From NCBI RefSeq assembly GCF_020564355.1, contig NZ_JAJCRR010000001.1:62001-126000 (forward strand): a stretch of 64,000 bases of DNA, read 5' to 3'. A model generated the notes under the pieces. That model ran no database searches. It had not been told where the DNA came from and saw nothing but the letters and a program-made list of their open reading frames with translations. The translations under genes and the position numbers were made by a program. Position 1 is the stretch's first letter. Every line of letters begins with the position of its first letter. Shown here in pieces: positions 7,874 to 17,497 of the stretch. The DNA is from Lachnospira pectinoschiza (GTDB lineage: Bacteria; Bacillota; Clostridia; Lachnospirales; Lachnospiraceae).

Positions 7874-8613
7874 GATATAAAGAATTTATTATAGAGGGCA
7901 GAAATGCCGTGCTGGAGGCATTCCGCGCAGGAAAGACCATTGACAAGCTGTTTGTGTTAGACGGCTGTCAGGACGGTCCTGTAAAAAGTATTTTGCGGGA
8001 AGCCAAAAAGACGGATACCATTATCAATTTTGTGGATAAAGAACGGCTGGACAGACTGGCAAACAGCGGACATCACCAGGGCGTTGTTGCGCAGGCGGCA
8101 GCATATGAATATGCGGAAGTCGAAGATATTTTAAATGCAGCAAAGGAAAAGGGTGAAGCCCCTTTTATTTTTATTCTGGACGAGATTGAAGACCCGCACA
8201 ATCTGGGGGCAATTATCCGTACTGCAAACCTTTGCGGGGCACACGGTGTTATTATTCCGAAGCGCCGTGCCGTGGGACTTACGGCGACCGTAGCAAAAAC
8301 CTCTGCCGGAGCGGTTAACTATACACCTGTGGCAAAAGTAACCAACATTGCAAAGACCATTGAAGAACTGAAAAAAGAAGGCATGTGGTTTGTGTGTGCC
8401 GATATGGACGGACAGACGATGTATGATTTAAACCTTACAGGACCGATTGGACTGGTTATCGGTAATGAAGGTGCGGGAGTGAGCCGTCTTGTAAAAGAAA
8501 AATGTGATTTTACGGCATCAATTCCGATGAAGGGCGATATTGATTCGCTGAATGCTTCCGTAGCGGCAGGTGTGCTGGCATATGAGATTGTGCGCCAGCG
8601 TTTAAAGGCATAG
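7870..8613 (+). CDS. rlmB: 23S rRNA (guanosine-2'-O)-methyltransferase, TrmH/SpoU family
   Basis: An AdoMet-dependent ribose 2'-O-methyltransferase acting on 23S rRNA (Gm2251-type). An N-terminal L30e-like substrate-binding domain (IIEGRNAVLEAFRAGK) is followed by the knotted SPOUT domain with the motifs LDEIEDPHNLGAIIRTA, IGNEGAGVSRLV and DIDSLNASVAAGVLAYE. 247 residues is the usual length. Start ATG overlaps the mrnC stop. Gene order cysS-mrnC-rlmB is the Bacillus/Clostridium arrangement. Confidence 0.93.
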   Translation: MRYKEFIIEGRNAVLEAFRAGKTIDKLFVLDGCQDGPVKSILREAKKTDTIINFVDKERLDRLANSGHHQGVVAQAAAYEYAEVEDILNAAKEKGEAPFIFILDEIEDPHNLGAIIRTANLCGAHGVIIPKRRAVGLTATVAKTSAGAVNYTPVAKVTNIAKTIEELKKEGMWFVCADMDGQTMYDLNLTGPIGLVIGNEGAGVSRLVKEKCDFTASIPMKGDIDSLNASVAAGVLAYEIVRQRLKA

Positions 8614-8709
8614 GAAAAACAGATACTGGCGGAAAAGGTGTAAGCGGATAAAGTCGGATGCCGCTCTGTGTGAAAACGCTTAAATAAAGCGTATTGGGGA
8701 GAATAAAAC

Positions 8710-9321
8710 ATGGATTTGAAACAGTGCAGTGATGAAGAATTGATTGTACGGTACCGCGATGGAGATACAGATGCAATGGATTTTATATTTGAACGGTATA
8801 AACATCTGGTACGTAAAAAAGCAAAAGCCATGTTTTTAGCCGGCGGTGATAATGACGATTTGATTCAGGAAGGCATGATTGGGCTATATAAGGCAATCCG
8901 GGATTATAATACAGACCGGGAGGCTTCTTTTGCGACCTTTGCAAGTATGTGCATCAATCGTCAGATGATTACGGCGGTGGCGGCATCAAACCGTAAAAAA
9001 AATATGCCGCTGAATACCTATGTTTCATATGATATGCCGGCCGGCGGTGATGAAGACAGTGATATGCGTCTTGTTGATATTCTGCAGTCGCAGACAGAGC
9101 TAAATCCTGAAAAACTGCTGATAGACAAAGAACATAACCGGGACTTAAAGAGCCGTTTAAAAGAAGTACTGAGTACCTTTGAACAGCAGGTGCTGACTTA
9201 TTATCTGGAAGGAATGGACTATACAGCAATTGCAAAAAAAATGCAGAAGCCGCCGAAGTCAGTTGATAATGCCCTGCAACGGATACGCAGTAAAGCGGCC
9301 CGTCTGACTTTAGAAAATTAA
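8710..9321 (+). CDS. sigH: RNA polymerase sigma factor, SigH-like
   Basis: Sigma-70 family. Region 2 is MDFIFERYKHLVRKKAKAMF and DLIQEGMIGLYKAIRDYN, followed by FASMCINRQM. Region 4 is a helix-turn-helix with MDYTAIAKKMQKPPKSVDNAL. Length (203 aa) and position after rlmB match sigH (spo0H), the transition-state/early sporulation sigma factor, although here yacP is absent. No sporulation gene is in the window, so its role in this organism is uncertain. SD GGGGAG at 8696-8701. Just upstream (about 8670-8695) lies a GTGTGAAAACGC fragment resembling the start of the structured leader element. Confidence 0.85.
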   Translation: MDLKQCSDEELIVRYRDGDTDAMDFIFERYKHLVRKKAKAMFLAGGDNDDLIQEGMIGLYKAIRDYNTDREASFATFASMCINRQMITAVAASNRKKNMPLNTYVSYDMPAGGDEDSDMRLVDILQSQTELNPEKLLIDKEHNRDLKSRLKEVLSTFEQQVLTYYLEGMDYTAIAKKMQKPPKSVDNALQRIRSKAARLTLEN

Positions 9322-9426
9322 GTGATTGATGTTTAGCGGAAAAAGTAATATGCTGTTTATAGATAAAAAGTATTGTATGGCGGTGACGGATTTATAGGGG
9401 AATTAAGTGCAATGTGATACGGAATG

Positions 9427-9489
9427 ACTGCGCCGCAGGCATCGCAGCAGTTCAGTCTTAAAGGTTGTTAATCAGGGAAATGTCTGCAG
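9427..9489 (+). repeat. structured leader element, simple copy F (upstream of 9503 gene)
   Basis: A hairpin with a CTGCG/CGCAG stem (9428-9432/9443-9447) has the 10-nt loop CCGCAGGCAT. The downstream arm ATGTCTGCAG (9480-9489) pairs with that loop at 9 of 10 positions (one G-T, one mismatch). The arm is followed at once by AATGGAG, the SD. The loop differs from that of copy B (upstream of corA) by a single base. Hairpins 1 and 3 are missing. Confidence 0.55.
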
Positions 9490-9502
9490 AATGGAGTTTA
9501 CT

Positions 9503-10756
9503 ATGAAAAAATGTTTGAAAAGGGTTATGGCACTTTTTATGACCTCATCACTACTGTTATCAGGGTGCGGTGCAGCAGAAAGTGCAGACGACCGGAAACA
9601 GGAAACAGAAGGTACAGAAACGGTAGAGCTTACGGTATGGGGAGAAAAAGATAATACAGCAACGCTTACAAAGATGATAGACAGTTTTAAAGAACAGTAT
9701 AAGGGACAGGCGGATTTTAATATCACACTTGAAACACAGGCGGATTCAGGGGTAAGAGATGTGATGCTTACAGATGTCCACGGCGGGGCAGATGTATTTT
9801 CGTTCCCGGATGACCAGCTTATATCGCTTGTTGCAGGCGGGGTGCTGGTTCCGGTTCCTAATGCAGAAGAAGTGTCGGCAGAGAATATAAAAGAGTCAGT
9901 GGATGCTGCAACTCTTAATGGAAAATTATACGGATATCCAATGACGGCAGACAATGGATATTTTATGTATTATAATAAGGACTATTTTACGGAGGAGGAT
10001 GTAAAGTCGTTGGATAAAATGCTTTCCGTAGCACAGGCAGCGGGAAAGAAAGTGGCGATGGAATTTAATTCGGGCTGGTATCTGTATTCTTTTTTTGGTA
10101 ATACGGGTCTGAAACTGTCATTGAATGAAGACGGAGTGACAAATGCCTGTAACTGGAATGATACATCCGGTGATATAAGAGGTGTTGATATAGAAGAGGC
10201 GTTAAAAAGGATTACATCAAATGCCGGTTTTTTAAGCTGCCCGAATGGGGAAATTGCGGACAAGATGAAATCGGGAGAAGTAATAGCCGGTATCAGCGGT
10301 GTATGGGATGTTATGAATGCAAAAGAAGCGTGGGGAGCTGACTATGGAGCATGTAAACTGCCAGCTTATACATGCGCCGGAAGAGAAGTGCAGATGGCTT
10401 CATTTACGGGATATAAAATGATGGGTGTCAATGCCTATTCTAAAAATAAAGACTGGGCATGCAAGCTTGCAGACTGGATGACAAATGAAGAAAATCAGAA
10501 AATACGTTTTACAGAGCGTAATCAGGGACCGTCAAATATTAATGCAGCTGCTTCACCGGATATTAAAAAGGTAGCAGCAATACAGGCTGTAATTGACCAG
10601 TCAAAGTATGGTACACTCCAGAGGGTTGGAAATAGCTACTGGGATGCCTGTAAATCGTTTGCAGATACGATTCTTAGCGGAAACACAGGTGGTCTTTCGG
10701 AACAGGAGCTTATGGATGTGCTTGTAGACGGGATTACGGCGTCAACGGTAAAATAA
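9503..10756 (+). CDS. extracellular sugar-binding lipoprotein (ABC family 1)
   Basis: A solute-binding protein of the family 1 carbohydrate type. It is exported as a lipoprotein: lipobox SSLLLSGCGAAE with Cys near residue 21, then VELTVWGEKDN and the family features GADVFSFPDDQL, GKLYGYPMTADNGYFMYYN and IAGISGVWDVMNA. The ATG at 9503 is chosen over 9491 because GGAG (9493-9496) is its SD. No permease or ATPase gene is near. The next gene, 48 nt downstream, is a chemoreceptor, so the protein may present its ligand to that receptor as maltose-binding protein does to Tar. Ligand unknown. Confidence 0.85.
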   Translation: MKKCLKRVMALFMTSSLLLSGCGAAESADDRKQETEGTETVELTVWGEKDNTATLTKMIDSFKEQYKGQADFNITLETQADSGVRDVMLTDVHGGADVFSFPDDQLISLVAGGVLVPVPNAEEVSAENIKESVDAATLNGKLYGYPMTADNGYFMYYNKDYFTEEDVKSLDKMLSVAQAAGKKVAMEFNSGWYLYSFFGNTGLKLSLNEDGVTNACNWNDTSGDIRGVDIEEALKRITSNAGFLSCPNGEIADKMKSGEVIAGISGVWDVMNAKEAWGADYGACKLPAYTCAGREVQMASFTGYKMMGVNAYSKNKDWACKLADWMTNEENQKIRFTERNQGPSNINAAASPDIKKVAAIQAVIDQSKYGTLQRVGNSYWDACKSFADTILSGNTGGLSEQELMDVLVDGITASTVK

Positions 10757-10804
10757 TAACCGGAAAAGCTGTTTTGGGATTACGCATAAGAAAAGAGGGT
10801 TTAT

Positions 10805-12535
10805 ATGAATAAAAAAAGAACAAGCCTGAAGGCGCTGATACTGGTGCCGGTATTTATATTAGGAATATTATCTGTACTGTCAAATGTTATGGCAGTTAAT
10901 AATATAAGAAAGGTAAATCGGAATGCTTCACGTATTGCAGATGATTGCATGAACAGCATTTCCGAGCTTTCTGCCATTGAGAACGAAACACAGTCTATAC
11001 ATAAGCTGGGTTTGTCCCATATTATAGCAACGGACCTCAATACAATGATTTCCATTGTTGAAGAAATGCAGACAGAACAGGAAACGTTAGAGCAGGAGCT
11101 TGAAGATTACAGAAAATATGTAGAGCCGGAGGATGAAAGCTCCTATGAAACGGTTGTGTCCAATTATGAGACGATGAAGTATGAGCTTGGTAATCTGATG
11201 GCATACAGCGCACTTGGGAAAAATACCGAGGCTTATGCACTGGCAAATGGAGTTGTCAGTGAAAGCAGCATGGCAATTCAAAATGAAATTAATGTCATGA
11301 AGGAGCATGCGAACACTGCGGCATCTGATGCGCGAGAAAGACTATCGGATGTTTATCTGGGGGCATTGGTAAGCAATGGCATAATTATTGCTATTAGTGT
11401 CACGCTTCTTATGGTGGCGTTATACTGTGTAATACGTTTTGTGATTAAACCGATTCTTGCCACGAATAAGGACATTAGGGACATTATCAGCGGAATTGAT
11501 AAAGGTGAAGGAGATCTGACTAGGAGAGTTGCTGTTTTGTCAAATGATGAAATTGCTGATCTTGGAAATGGTATTAATCTGTTTATGGATAAACTCCAGC
11601 AGATACTAAAGATGATTATCGAGAACACGAACCATATGGAGAATGTAGTACGTGAAGTAGGAGAAAGTGTTGCAACGTCAAATGACAGTGCAACAGATTT
11701 ATCGGCGATGACAGAAGAGCTGTCGGCAACTATGCAGGATGTAGGACATTCAGTCAGCGTTATTAATAATAATACTGAAAATGTACGCGGTGATGTTGAG
11801 ATGATAGCACACAAGTCCGACGAAATTAACGAATTCTCAAAAGAGATGAAGGCCAATGCGGATAAGATGGAGAGCGATGCAAGAAATAATATGGATAAAA
11901 CCAATGAAACCATTGGAATTATATTAGAGGGACTTGGAAAGGCGATTGAAGACAGCCATAGTGTAGGACAGGTAACCAGCCTGACGGATGAAATTTTAAA
12001 TATATCAAGCCAGACCAACCTGCTTGCATTAAATGCGAGCATTGAAGCAGCAAGAGCCGGCGAGGCAGGAAAAGGTTTTGCAGTTGTAGCGGATGAAATC
12101 CGCGGTCTGGCGGATTCAAGCCGTGAAACGGCAAACAGAATCCAGCAGATAAATTCCGTTGTTGTAGCAGCTGTCAATAATCTTTCGGATAATGCCAATG
12201 AGCTTGTGGGTTATATACAAAATGCCATATTACCGGAATTCGAAGCATTTGTGGAAAGCGGTGTAAAGTATAGGGATAATGCATCCTACATTGAAAATGC
12301 AATGCAGGAATTTACGGCAAAGACAGATATGTTAAAGAAAAATATCGATGAAATTGCATTGTCTATCAGTGCCATTACAACAGCAGTGGACGAAGGCGCA
12401 GAAGGAATTAATGGAGCTGCAAAAAGCACGCAGAATCTGGTTGAAGATATCGTAAATATCAGTGACAAAATGAATGAAAATAAAGTAATTGCACAGACAT
12501 TGCAGAAAAGTACACATGTCTTTGCAAACTTCTAA
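10805..12535 (+). CDS. methyl-accepting chemotaxis protein
   Basis: A membrane chemoreceptor of 576 aa. It has TM1 (about 10-32), a ~150-residue helical extracellular sensor rich in Glu (4HB type), TM2 (about 187-212), a HAMP domain and a long cytoplasmic coiled coil. The kinase-control tip is [20 protein letters not shown]. No C-terminal CheR pentapeptide is present. Downstream of a sugar-binding lipoprotein, it may sense the loaded lipoprotein. It is a homologue of the receptor at 31710 with the same topology. Confidence 0.93.
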   Translation: MNKKRTSLKALILVPVFILGILSVLSNVMAVNNIRKVNRNASRIADDCMNSISELSAIENETQSIHKLGLSHIIATDLNTMISIVEEMQTEQETLEQELEDYRKYVEPEDESSYETVVSNYETMKYELGNLMAYSALGKNTEAYALANGVVSESSMAIQNEINVMKEHANTAASDARERLSDVYLGALVSNGIIIAISVTLLMVALYCVIRFVIKPILATNKDIRDIISGIDKGEGDLTRRVAVLSNDEIADLGNGINLFMDKLQQILKMIIENTNHMENVVREVGESVATSNDSATDLSAMTEELSATMQDVGHSVSVINNNTENVRGDVEMIAHKSDEINEFSKEMKANADKMESDARNNMDKTNETIGIILEGLGKAIEDSHSVGQVTSLTDEILNISSQTNLLALNASIEAARAGEAGKGFAVVADEIRGLADSSRETANRIQQINSVVVAAVNNLSDNANELVGYIQNAILPEFEAFVESGVKYRDNASYIENAMQEFTAKTDMLKKNIDEIALSISAITTAVDEGAEGINGAAKSTQNLVEDIVNISDKMNENKVIAQTLQKSTHVFANF

Positions 12536-12543
12536 AAAGAGTG

Positions 12544-12588
12544 TTCTCTGCGGTAATAGTCTTCTACAGGAAGTTTTATCGCAGAGAA
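12544..12588. repeat. hairpin downstream of chemoreceptor gene
   Basis: TTCTCTGCGGTAA (12544-12556) pairs with TTATCGCAGAGAA (12576-12588) at 12 of 13 positions. There is no T tract, so it is not a classical terminator. The word TTTATCGCAGAG also occurs at 21725, and a one-base variant at 5936, both inside structured elements. Confidence 0.5.
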
Positions 12589-12597
12589 AATAAAAAG

Positions 12598-12631
12598 TTG
12601 ACTTGACAAATAAAGCGAGGTATAATATTAT
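12598..12631 (+). promoter_or_regulatory. overlapping promoters of tRNA-Thr
   Basis: Two interleaved promoters: TTGACT (12598-12603) with TATAAT (12621-12626), and TTGACA (12603-12608) with TATTAT (12626-12631). Both have 17-nt spacers. Confidence 0.65.
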
Positions 12632-12651
12632 AGTTCTTGCGTAGAACGCAG

Positions 12652-12723
12652 GCTGTTGTAGCTCAGTGGCAGAGCACTTCATTGGTAATGAAGAGGTCGG
12701 GGGTCCGACTCCCCTCAACAGCT
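12652..12723 (+). tRNA. tRNA-Thr (GGU)
   Basis: A 72-nt cloverleaf: acceptor GCTGTTG / CAACAGC, anticodon loop TTGGTAA giving GGT, T arm GGGGGTCCGACTCCCC. CCA is not encoded. Confidence 0.93.
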
Positions 12724-12737
12724 TTATAAAAAGAAAG

Positions 12738-12785
12738 AAAGACATTGAGCGGATTTTACAAAGTAGTCTGTTCAATGTCTTTTTG
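12738..12785 (+). terminator. terminator of tRNA-Thr
   Basis: AAAGACATTGA pairs with TCAATGTCTTT, followed by T residues. Confidence 0.75.
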
Positions 12786-12944
12786 TATATTATTTTTGTA
12801 TTTTATATGAAATAACCGTTGCCTGTACTCCTATAGATGTGGTATTATAACAACGTGTGGTTTTTGGGAAAACAAAAATTTTCCTACAGGCACGATGAAT
12901 ACGTTTTATGCAGGCTGGTAAGAATCAGCGGAATGGAGGAAACT

Positions 12945-14240
12945 ATGGTAAAAGCTATTGTTGGCGCGAACTGGGGTGACGAAGGTAAGGGTAAGATTAC
13001 AGATATGCTTGCTGAGGAGTCAGATATTGTCGTAAGATTCCAGGGAGGAAGCAACGCAGGACATACAATTATTAACGATTATGGTAAGTTTGCACTGCAT
13101 TTGCTGCCATCAGGTGTTTTCTATAATCATACAACAAGCATTATCGGTAACGGTGTTGCTTTAAATATACCTTATCTGGTAAACGAATTAAAAAGTCTTA
13201 CAGACAGAAATGTTCCGATGCCTAAGATTTTAGTGTCAGACAGAGCACAGATTCTTATGCCGTACCATGTGGATTTTGATACCTATGAAGAAGCAAGACT
13301 TGCAGGAAAGTCTTTCGGTTCTACAAAATCCGGTATTGCACCATTCTATTCAGATAAATACGCGAAAATCGGTTTTCAGGTGAGCGAGCTTTTTGAAGAA
13401 AAAGACAAGCTGATGGAAAAAATTGAAAATGTCGTAACTTTAAAAAATGTGATGTTAGAGCATCTTTATCATAAGCCGTTACTTAACGCGGAAGATATTT
13501 ACAATACATTAATGGAATATAAAGAAATGATTAAGCCGTATGTAACAGACACTTCCGCATATCTGCATCAGGCATTAAAGGAAGGCAAGAAGGTTTTATT
13601 GGAAGGACAGCTTGGTTCTTTAAAAGACCCTGACCACGGTATTTACCCGATGGTTACATCTTCTTCCACATTAGCACCTTACGGCGCAATCGGCGCAGGT
13701 ATTCCGGCAAGCTCCATTCAGGATGTTGTAACGGTTGTTAAGGCTTATTCATCAGCAGTCGGTGCCGGTGCATTTGTCAGTGAAATCTTCGGAGAAGAAG
13801 CGGACGAATTAAGAAAGCGCGGCGGTGATGGCGGTGAATTCGGTGCGACAACAGGACGACCAAGACGTATGGGATGGTTTGATGCCGTTGCAACACGTTA
13901 TGGTGTCAGAATGCAGGGAACAACAGAAGTTGCATTGACTGTTATTGATGTATTAGGTTATTTAGATGAAATCCCGATGTGTGTCGGCTATGAAATTGAC
14001 GGTAAGGTGACAAAGGATTTCCCGACAACTGCACAGCTTGAAAAAGCAAAGCCGGTATTAAAGACATTCCCAGGCTGGAAGTCAGACATCAGAGGTATTA
14101 CAAAGTATGAAGACCTTCCGGAAGCATGTAGAAATTATATCGAAGCCATTGAACAGGAAATTGAAGCACCGATTACAATGGTATCAAACGGACCGGGAAG
14201 ACATGAAATTATTCACAGAGTAAGCAGTTATTCAAAGTAA
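12945..14240 (+). CDS. purA: adenylosuccinate synthetase
   Basis: Joins IMP and aspartate with GTP to form adenylosuccinate, the first committed step to AMP. The N-terminal GTP-binding P-loop is GANWGDEGKGKI. Also seen are FQGGSNAGHT, GSTKSGIAPFY and FGATTGRPRRMGWFD. The start at 12945 (MVKAIVGANWGDEG) follows SD ATGGAGG; the upstream frame extension to 12837 has no family similarity. 431 residues is normal. Probable promoter TTGCCT-18 nt-TATTAT lies near 12818-12848. No riboswitch recognised in the ~90-nt leader. Confidence 0.95.
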   Translation: MVKAIVGANWGDEGKGKITDMLAEESDIVVRFQGGSNAGHTIINDYGKFALHLLPSGVFYNHTTSIIGNGVALNIPYLVNELKSLTDRNVPMPKILVSDRAQILMPYHVDFDTYEEARLAGKSFGSTKSGIAPFYSDKYAKIGFQVSELFEEKDKLMEKIENVVTLKNVMLEHLYHKPLLNAEDIYNTLMEYKEMIKPYVTDTSAYLHQALKEGKKVLLEGQLGSLKDPDHGIYPMVTSSSTLAPYGAIGAGIPASSIQDVVTVVKAYSSAVGAGAFVSEIFGEEADELRKRGGDGGEFGATTGRPRRMGWFDAVATRYGVRMQGTTEVALTVIDVLGYLDEIPMCVGYEIDGKVTKDFPTTAQLEKAKPVLKTFPGWKSDIRGITKYEDLPEACRNYIEAIEQEIEAPITMVSNGPGRHEIIHRVSSYSK

Positions 14241-14249
14241 AATAAATTG

Positions 14250-14310
14250 CAAAAAGGGGCTGTCACATGAAGAAATATGAAAATATTTCAACCGTGTGAC
14301 AGCCGTATCC
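14250..14310. terminator. convergent terminator between purA and 14519 gene
   Basis: GGCTGTCACA (14258-14267) pairs perfectly with TGTGACAGCC (14295-14304). On the minus strand the stem is followed by a T run (CCCCTTTTTTGC), on the plus strand by a weaker T-rich tail. It probably serves both convergent genes. Confidence 0.75.
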
Positions 14311-14312
14311 TT

Positions 14313-14519
14313 TTAATCGTCGGATTTGTGGGAGAGAATGCGGTATACGAGCATCATGGCATAAATCACGATTGGAAAGATAATATCCGTAAAAATCAGA
14401 CCGTTAAACAGTGTACGGGCAGAATCTGTATTGATAAAAGCTGTAATCAGTGTTACAAGCAGTAAAAGTCCCCATGCAATGACAGCAGTGAGTGCGGCAA
14501 TGCGTTTGATTTTTTTCAT
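14313..14519 (-). CDS. small two-helix membrane protein, 68 aa
   Basis: A real minus-strand gene rather than a shadow: start ATG at 14519 is preceded by GAAAGGATG at good spacing and it is convergent with purA across a shared terminator. The protein has a basic start (MKKIKRI) and two hydrophobic helices (about 8-27 and 38-60). No known family recognised; function unknown. Confidence 0.65.
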   Translation of the reverse strand: MKKIKRIAALTAVIAWGLLLLVTLITAFINTDSARTLFNGLIFTDIIFPIVIYAMMLVYRILSHKSDD

Positions 14520-14622
14520 TGTATCATCCTTTCTAGGTAATTATGATTTATTTAGTGTAACATAAAGTGAAAGAGAAAAAAAGAAGTCATTCAGAATATG
14601 AAATGGTGGAATGGAGATTATT

Positions 14623-16152
14623 ATGATAAAAAATGTTTTAGAGTATCTGGAGCAGTCTGCGGCAAAATCGCCGGATAAAACAGCGGTGGCAGATGAACAT
14701 AATGCCTTTACCTATCAGGAACTGCTGGACAATGCGCAGAGAGTGGGTGCGGTACTGCAAAAGGAAACACAGGTGCGTACCGCAGTTCCGGTTTATATGG
14801 AAAAGAGCTGTAATGCATTGGCAGCATTTATGGGAGCGGCAAAGGCAGGTTGCTTTTACTGCCTGTTAGACCCGGCACAGCCTGTAGAACGTATCCAGAT
14901 GATTCTTGCAACACTGGGTGCAGAAATTATGATTATAGATGAAAAGTCTGCAAAGAAGCAGGAAAAGTTAGGATTTTCCGGCAAAGTATTAAAGATTGAA
15001 GAATTACTGGAACATACACCGGACGAAAAAGAAATGAAGCAGCTTGATATCATCCGTGAAAATGCGCTGGATATTGATCCACTGTATTCGATTTTTACTT
15101 CCGGCTCAACCGGTGTGCCAAAGGGGGTTATTGTAAACCACCGTTCAGTTATTGACTTTATTGACTGCTTTACAGATACGTTCCACATTACGGAAAATGA
15201 TGTCATCGGCAATCAGGCGCCGTTTGACTTTGACGTATCGGTAAAGGATATTTATTCAACCTTAAAGACTGGTGCAACGATGCAGATTATTCCAAAGAAG
15301 CTGTTTTCATTTCCGATGCCGCTGATGGATTATCTGGACGACAGAAAGGTGACAACCCTGATCTGGGCGGTATCGGCACTCTGTATTGTAACGACCTTAA
15401 AAGGCTTTGACTATAAAAGACCGGGGTGCATTAACAAAGTTATTTTCTCCGGAGAGGTTATGCCGGTGAAGCACTTAAATATCTGGCGAGAAACGTATCC
15501 GGAAGCCATGTTTGTCAATGTGTACGGTCCGACAGAAATTACCTGTAACTGCACCTATTACATCGTAGACCGTGAGTTTGCACTCGATGAAACACTGCCA
15601 ATGGGAAAAGCGTTTCCGAATGAACGCGTCTTTTTATTAGATGACAATGACAATCTGATTACGCCGGATATGCCGGATACAACCGGTGAAATTTGTGTAT
15701 CGGGTACGGCGGTGACACTTGGATATTATAATAACAGGGAAAAGACGGATCAGGCATTTGTACAGAATCCGTTAAATGACAAATACAACGAAATTATTTA
15801 CCGTACAGGTGATTTGGGCTATTACAGCAAGGCGGGCGAGCTTTATTTTTCATCACGCAAGGATTTTCAGATTAAGCATATGGGACACCGCATTGAGCTG
15901 GGTGAAATTGATATGGCAATCAACGCGGTGGAAGGCTGCGTGCGTGCCTGCTGTATCTTTGACAAAGACAACAATAAGATTATCGGATTCTATGAAGGAA
16001 CACCGGATAAGAAGACGATTACCCATGAGCTGATGAAAAAGCTTCCAAAGTTTATGATTCCGCAGGAATTTGTTCAGGTGGCATCCATGCCGGTTACAAA
16101 AAACGGTAAGATTGACAGAAATGCCTTGATGGAGGGAAGAAAAAATGCTTGA
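14623..16152 (+). CDS. stand-alone amino-acid adenylation enzyme (DltA-like)
   Basis: An ANL-superfamily adenylating enzyme that activates an amino acid with ATP and loads it on a carrier protein. Core motifs are FTSGSTGVPKGVI (A3), NQAPFDFDVSVKDIYS (A4, Asp of the type that holds the alpha-amino group), VYGPTEITCNCTYY (A5), YRTGDLGYY (A7), FQIKHMGHRIELGEID (A8) and the catalytic Lys in PVTKNGKIDRNAL (A10). A4 resembles DltA, but no dltB or dltD is present. Start at 14623 has GGAG 6 nt upstream. It overlaps the decarboxylase gene by 8 nt and shares the locus with a carrier protein (17498). The substrate cannot be read from sequence. Confidence 0.88.
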   Translation: MIKNVLEYLEQSAAKSPDKTAVADEHNAFTYQELLDNAQRVGAVLQKETQVRTAVPVYMEKSCNALAAFMGAAKAGCFYCLLDPAQPVERIQMILATLGAEIMIIDEKSAKKQEKLGFSGKVLKIEELLEHTPDEKEMKQLDIIRENALDIDPLYSIFTSGSTGVPKGVIVNHRSVIDFIDCFTDTFHITENDVIGNQAPFDFDVSVKDIYSTLKTGATMQIIPKKLFSFPMPLMDYLDDRKVTTLIWAVSALCIVTTLKGFDYKRPGCINKVIFSGEVMPVKHLNIWRETYPEAMFVNVYGPTEITCNCTYYIVDREFALDETLPMGKAFPNERVFLLDDNDNLITPDMPDTTGEICVSGTAVTLGYYNNREKTDQAFVQNPLNDKYNEIIYRTGDLGYYSKAGELYFSSRKDFQIKHMGHRIELGEIDMAINAVEGCVRACCIFDKDNNKIIGFYEGTPDKKTITHELMKKLPKFMIPQEFVQVASMPVTKNGKIDRNALMEGRKNA

Positions 16153-17389
16153 GATTGCTAAAATTGTAGAACTGGCAAAGGAACATGCCACGCCGATGTA
16201 TCTTTTTGATTTGGACGAATTACAGTCCAGAGTACAGGCAATGAAAGAAATTTTAGGAGAAGACATCCGGCTTTGTTATGCGATGAAAGCCAATCCGTTT
16301 CTGGTAGACAGCATGAAGCAGGCAGTTCACAAGTTTGAAGTCTGTTCACCCGGAGAATTTGCAATCTGTGAAAGAGAGCAGGTCGCAATGGCTGATATTG
16401 TACTTTCGGGTGTCAATAAAGAAAAAGCAGATATTCTTCATGTGATGAAGGACTGCGGCGGCGTGGGTGTGTATACAATCGAATCCCGTACCCAGTTAGA
16501 ACTGCTTCAGGCATGCGCAAAAGAAACGAATCTGACAATCCGCGCACTGATCCGCGTGACAAGCGGCAACCAGTTCGGTGTTGACGAATCAGAACTGGAA
16601 GATATTATTGCAAACCGCACACAGTACCCGAATATTGACTTTTACGGTATCCAGTGTTATACAGGCACGCAGAAGAAAAAGATGAAACAGATTGAAGAAG
16701 AACTGACACATTTAGACGGATTGTGCGACAGCCTGAAAGAAAAGTACGGCTGGATGGCAAAGGAATTCGAATACGGACCGGGGCTTTTAGTTTCTTACTT
16801 CGGAGAAGAAGCATTAAATGACGGATTTGACGAATTAAAGGAATTCGCGGCGCTTCTTGCACCAATCCGCGGCAAATATGAAATTACGCTTGAAATGGGA
16901 CGTTTTATCGCAGCTTCCTGTGGTGTGTTTGTTTCATCGGTAGTGGATTTAAAGACGAATAAAGAGCAGAATTACTGTATTATTGACGGCGGAATCAACC
17001 ATATTAATTACTATGGTCAGACCATGGCAATGAAGATTCCGGCATATACTTATGTAAAGGCAGACGGCAGCATAACGGCAGGCTTTGACATGGCAGCACG
17101 CAGGAAGCTTGCACAAGCCGGAGCAACCGAGAAATGGACAATCTGCGGCTCACTGTGTACGGTCGGTGATGTCATTGTAAAAAATCTGCCGGTAGTAAAG
17201 CCTGAAATCGGGGATCTGATACTATTCTATAATATCGGTGCATATTCTGTGACAGAGGGAATTTACCTGTTTTTAAGCAGAAGAATGCCAAAGATTGTGG
17301 CGTACTCAAAAAAGGAAAAAGCCGTTGTATACAGAGATGTCCTGGCATCGGACACAATAAATTCACGGATGAGCCTGGTACGGAAATAA
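16145..17389 (+). CDS. PLP-dependent fold-III decarboxylase (LysA/BtrK-like)
   Basis: A pyridoxal-phosphate enzyme of the diaminopimelate/ornithine decarboxylase fold. Lys48 in CYAMKANP would bind PLP. EMGRFIAASCG matches the phosphate-contacting E-x-G-R segment, Cys338 in CGSLCTVGDV is the catalytic cysteine across the dimer, and YNIGAYS matches the C-terminal Tyr motif. All key residues are kept, so it is probably active. It overlaps the adenylation gene by 8 nt. By analogy with BtrK, which decarboxylates glutamate attached to the carrier protein BtrI, it may act on the carrier-bound amino acid. An ordinary lysA role is less likely given the neighbours. Confidence 0.82.
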   Translation: MLEIAKIVELAKEHATPMYLFDLDELQSRVQAMKEILGEDIRLCYAMKANPFLVDSMKQAVHKFEVCSPGEFAICEREQVAMADIVLSGVNKEKADILHVMKDCGGVGVYTIESRTQLELLQACAKETNLTIRALIRVTSGNQFGVDESELEDIIANRTQYPNIDFYGIQCYTGTQKKKMKQIEEELTHLDGLCDSLKEKYGWMAKEFEYGPGLLVSYFGEEALNDGFDELKEFAALLAPIRGKYEITLEMGRFIAASCGVFVSSVVDLKTNKEQNYCIIDGGINHINYYGQTMAMKIPAYTYVKADGSITAGFDMAARRKLAQAGATEKWTICGSLCTVGDVIVKNLPVVKPEIGDLILFYNIGAYSVTEGIYLFLSRRMPKIVAYSKKEKAVVYRDVLASDTINSRMSLVRK

Positions 17390-17398
17390 AAAAGGTAC

Positions 17399-17427
17399 TT
17401 GACGAACATAGTGATGTGTTGTATTTT
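17399..17427 (+). promoter_or_regulatory. promoter of carrier-protein gene
   Basis: TTGACG, 17-nt spacer, TATTTT between the decarboxylase and carrier genes. The carrier can thus be made independently of the two enzymes. Confidence 0.5.
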
Positions 17428-17497
17428 AAATTCGATACAGACAGCAGGTCTGTAAAAAAAGGAATGAATTTGAAAACAGAAAGGTTAGGTTTTACAG

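Noticed and set aside
8670..8701. Full structured leader copy before sigH
   Set aside because: Only a GTGTGAAAACGC-like start is present; the second hairpin and the complementary arm are missing.
12784..12944. Purine riboswitch before purA
   Set aside because: No guanine/adenine aptamer core or PRPP/guanidine motif could be found in the short leader.
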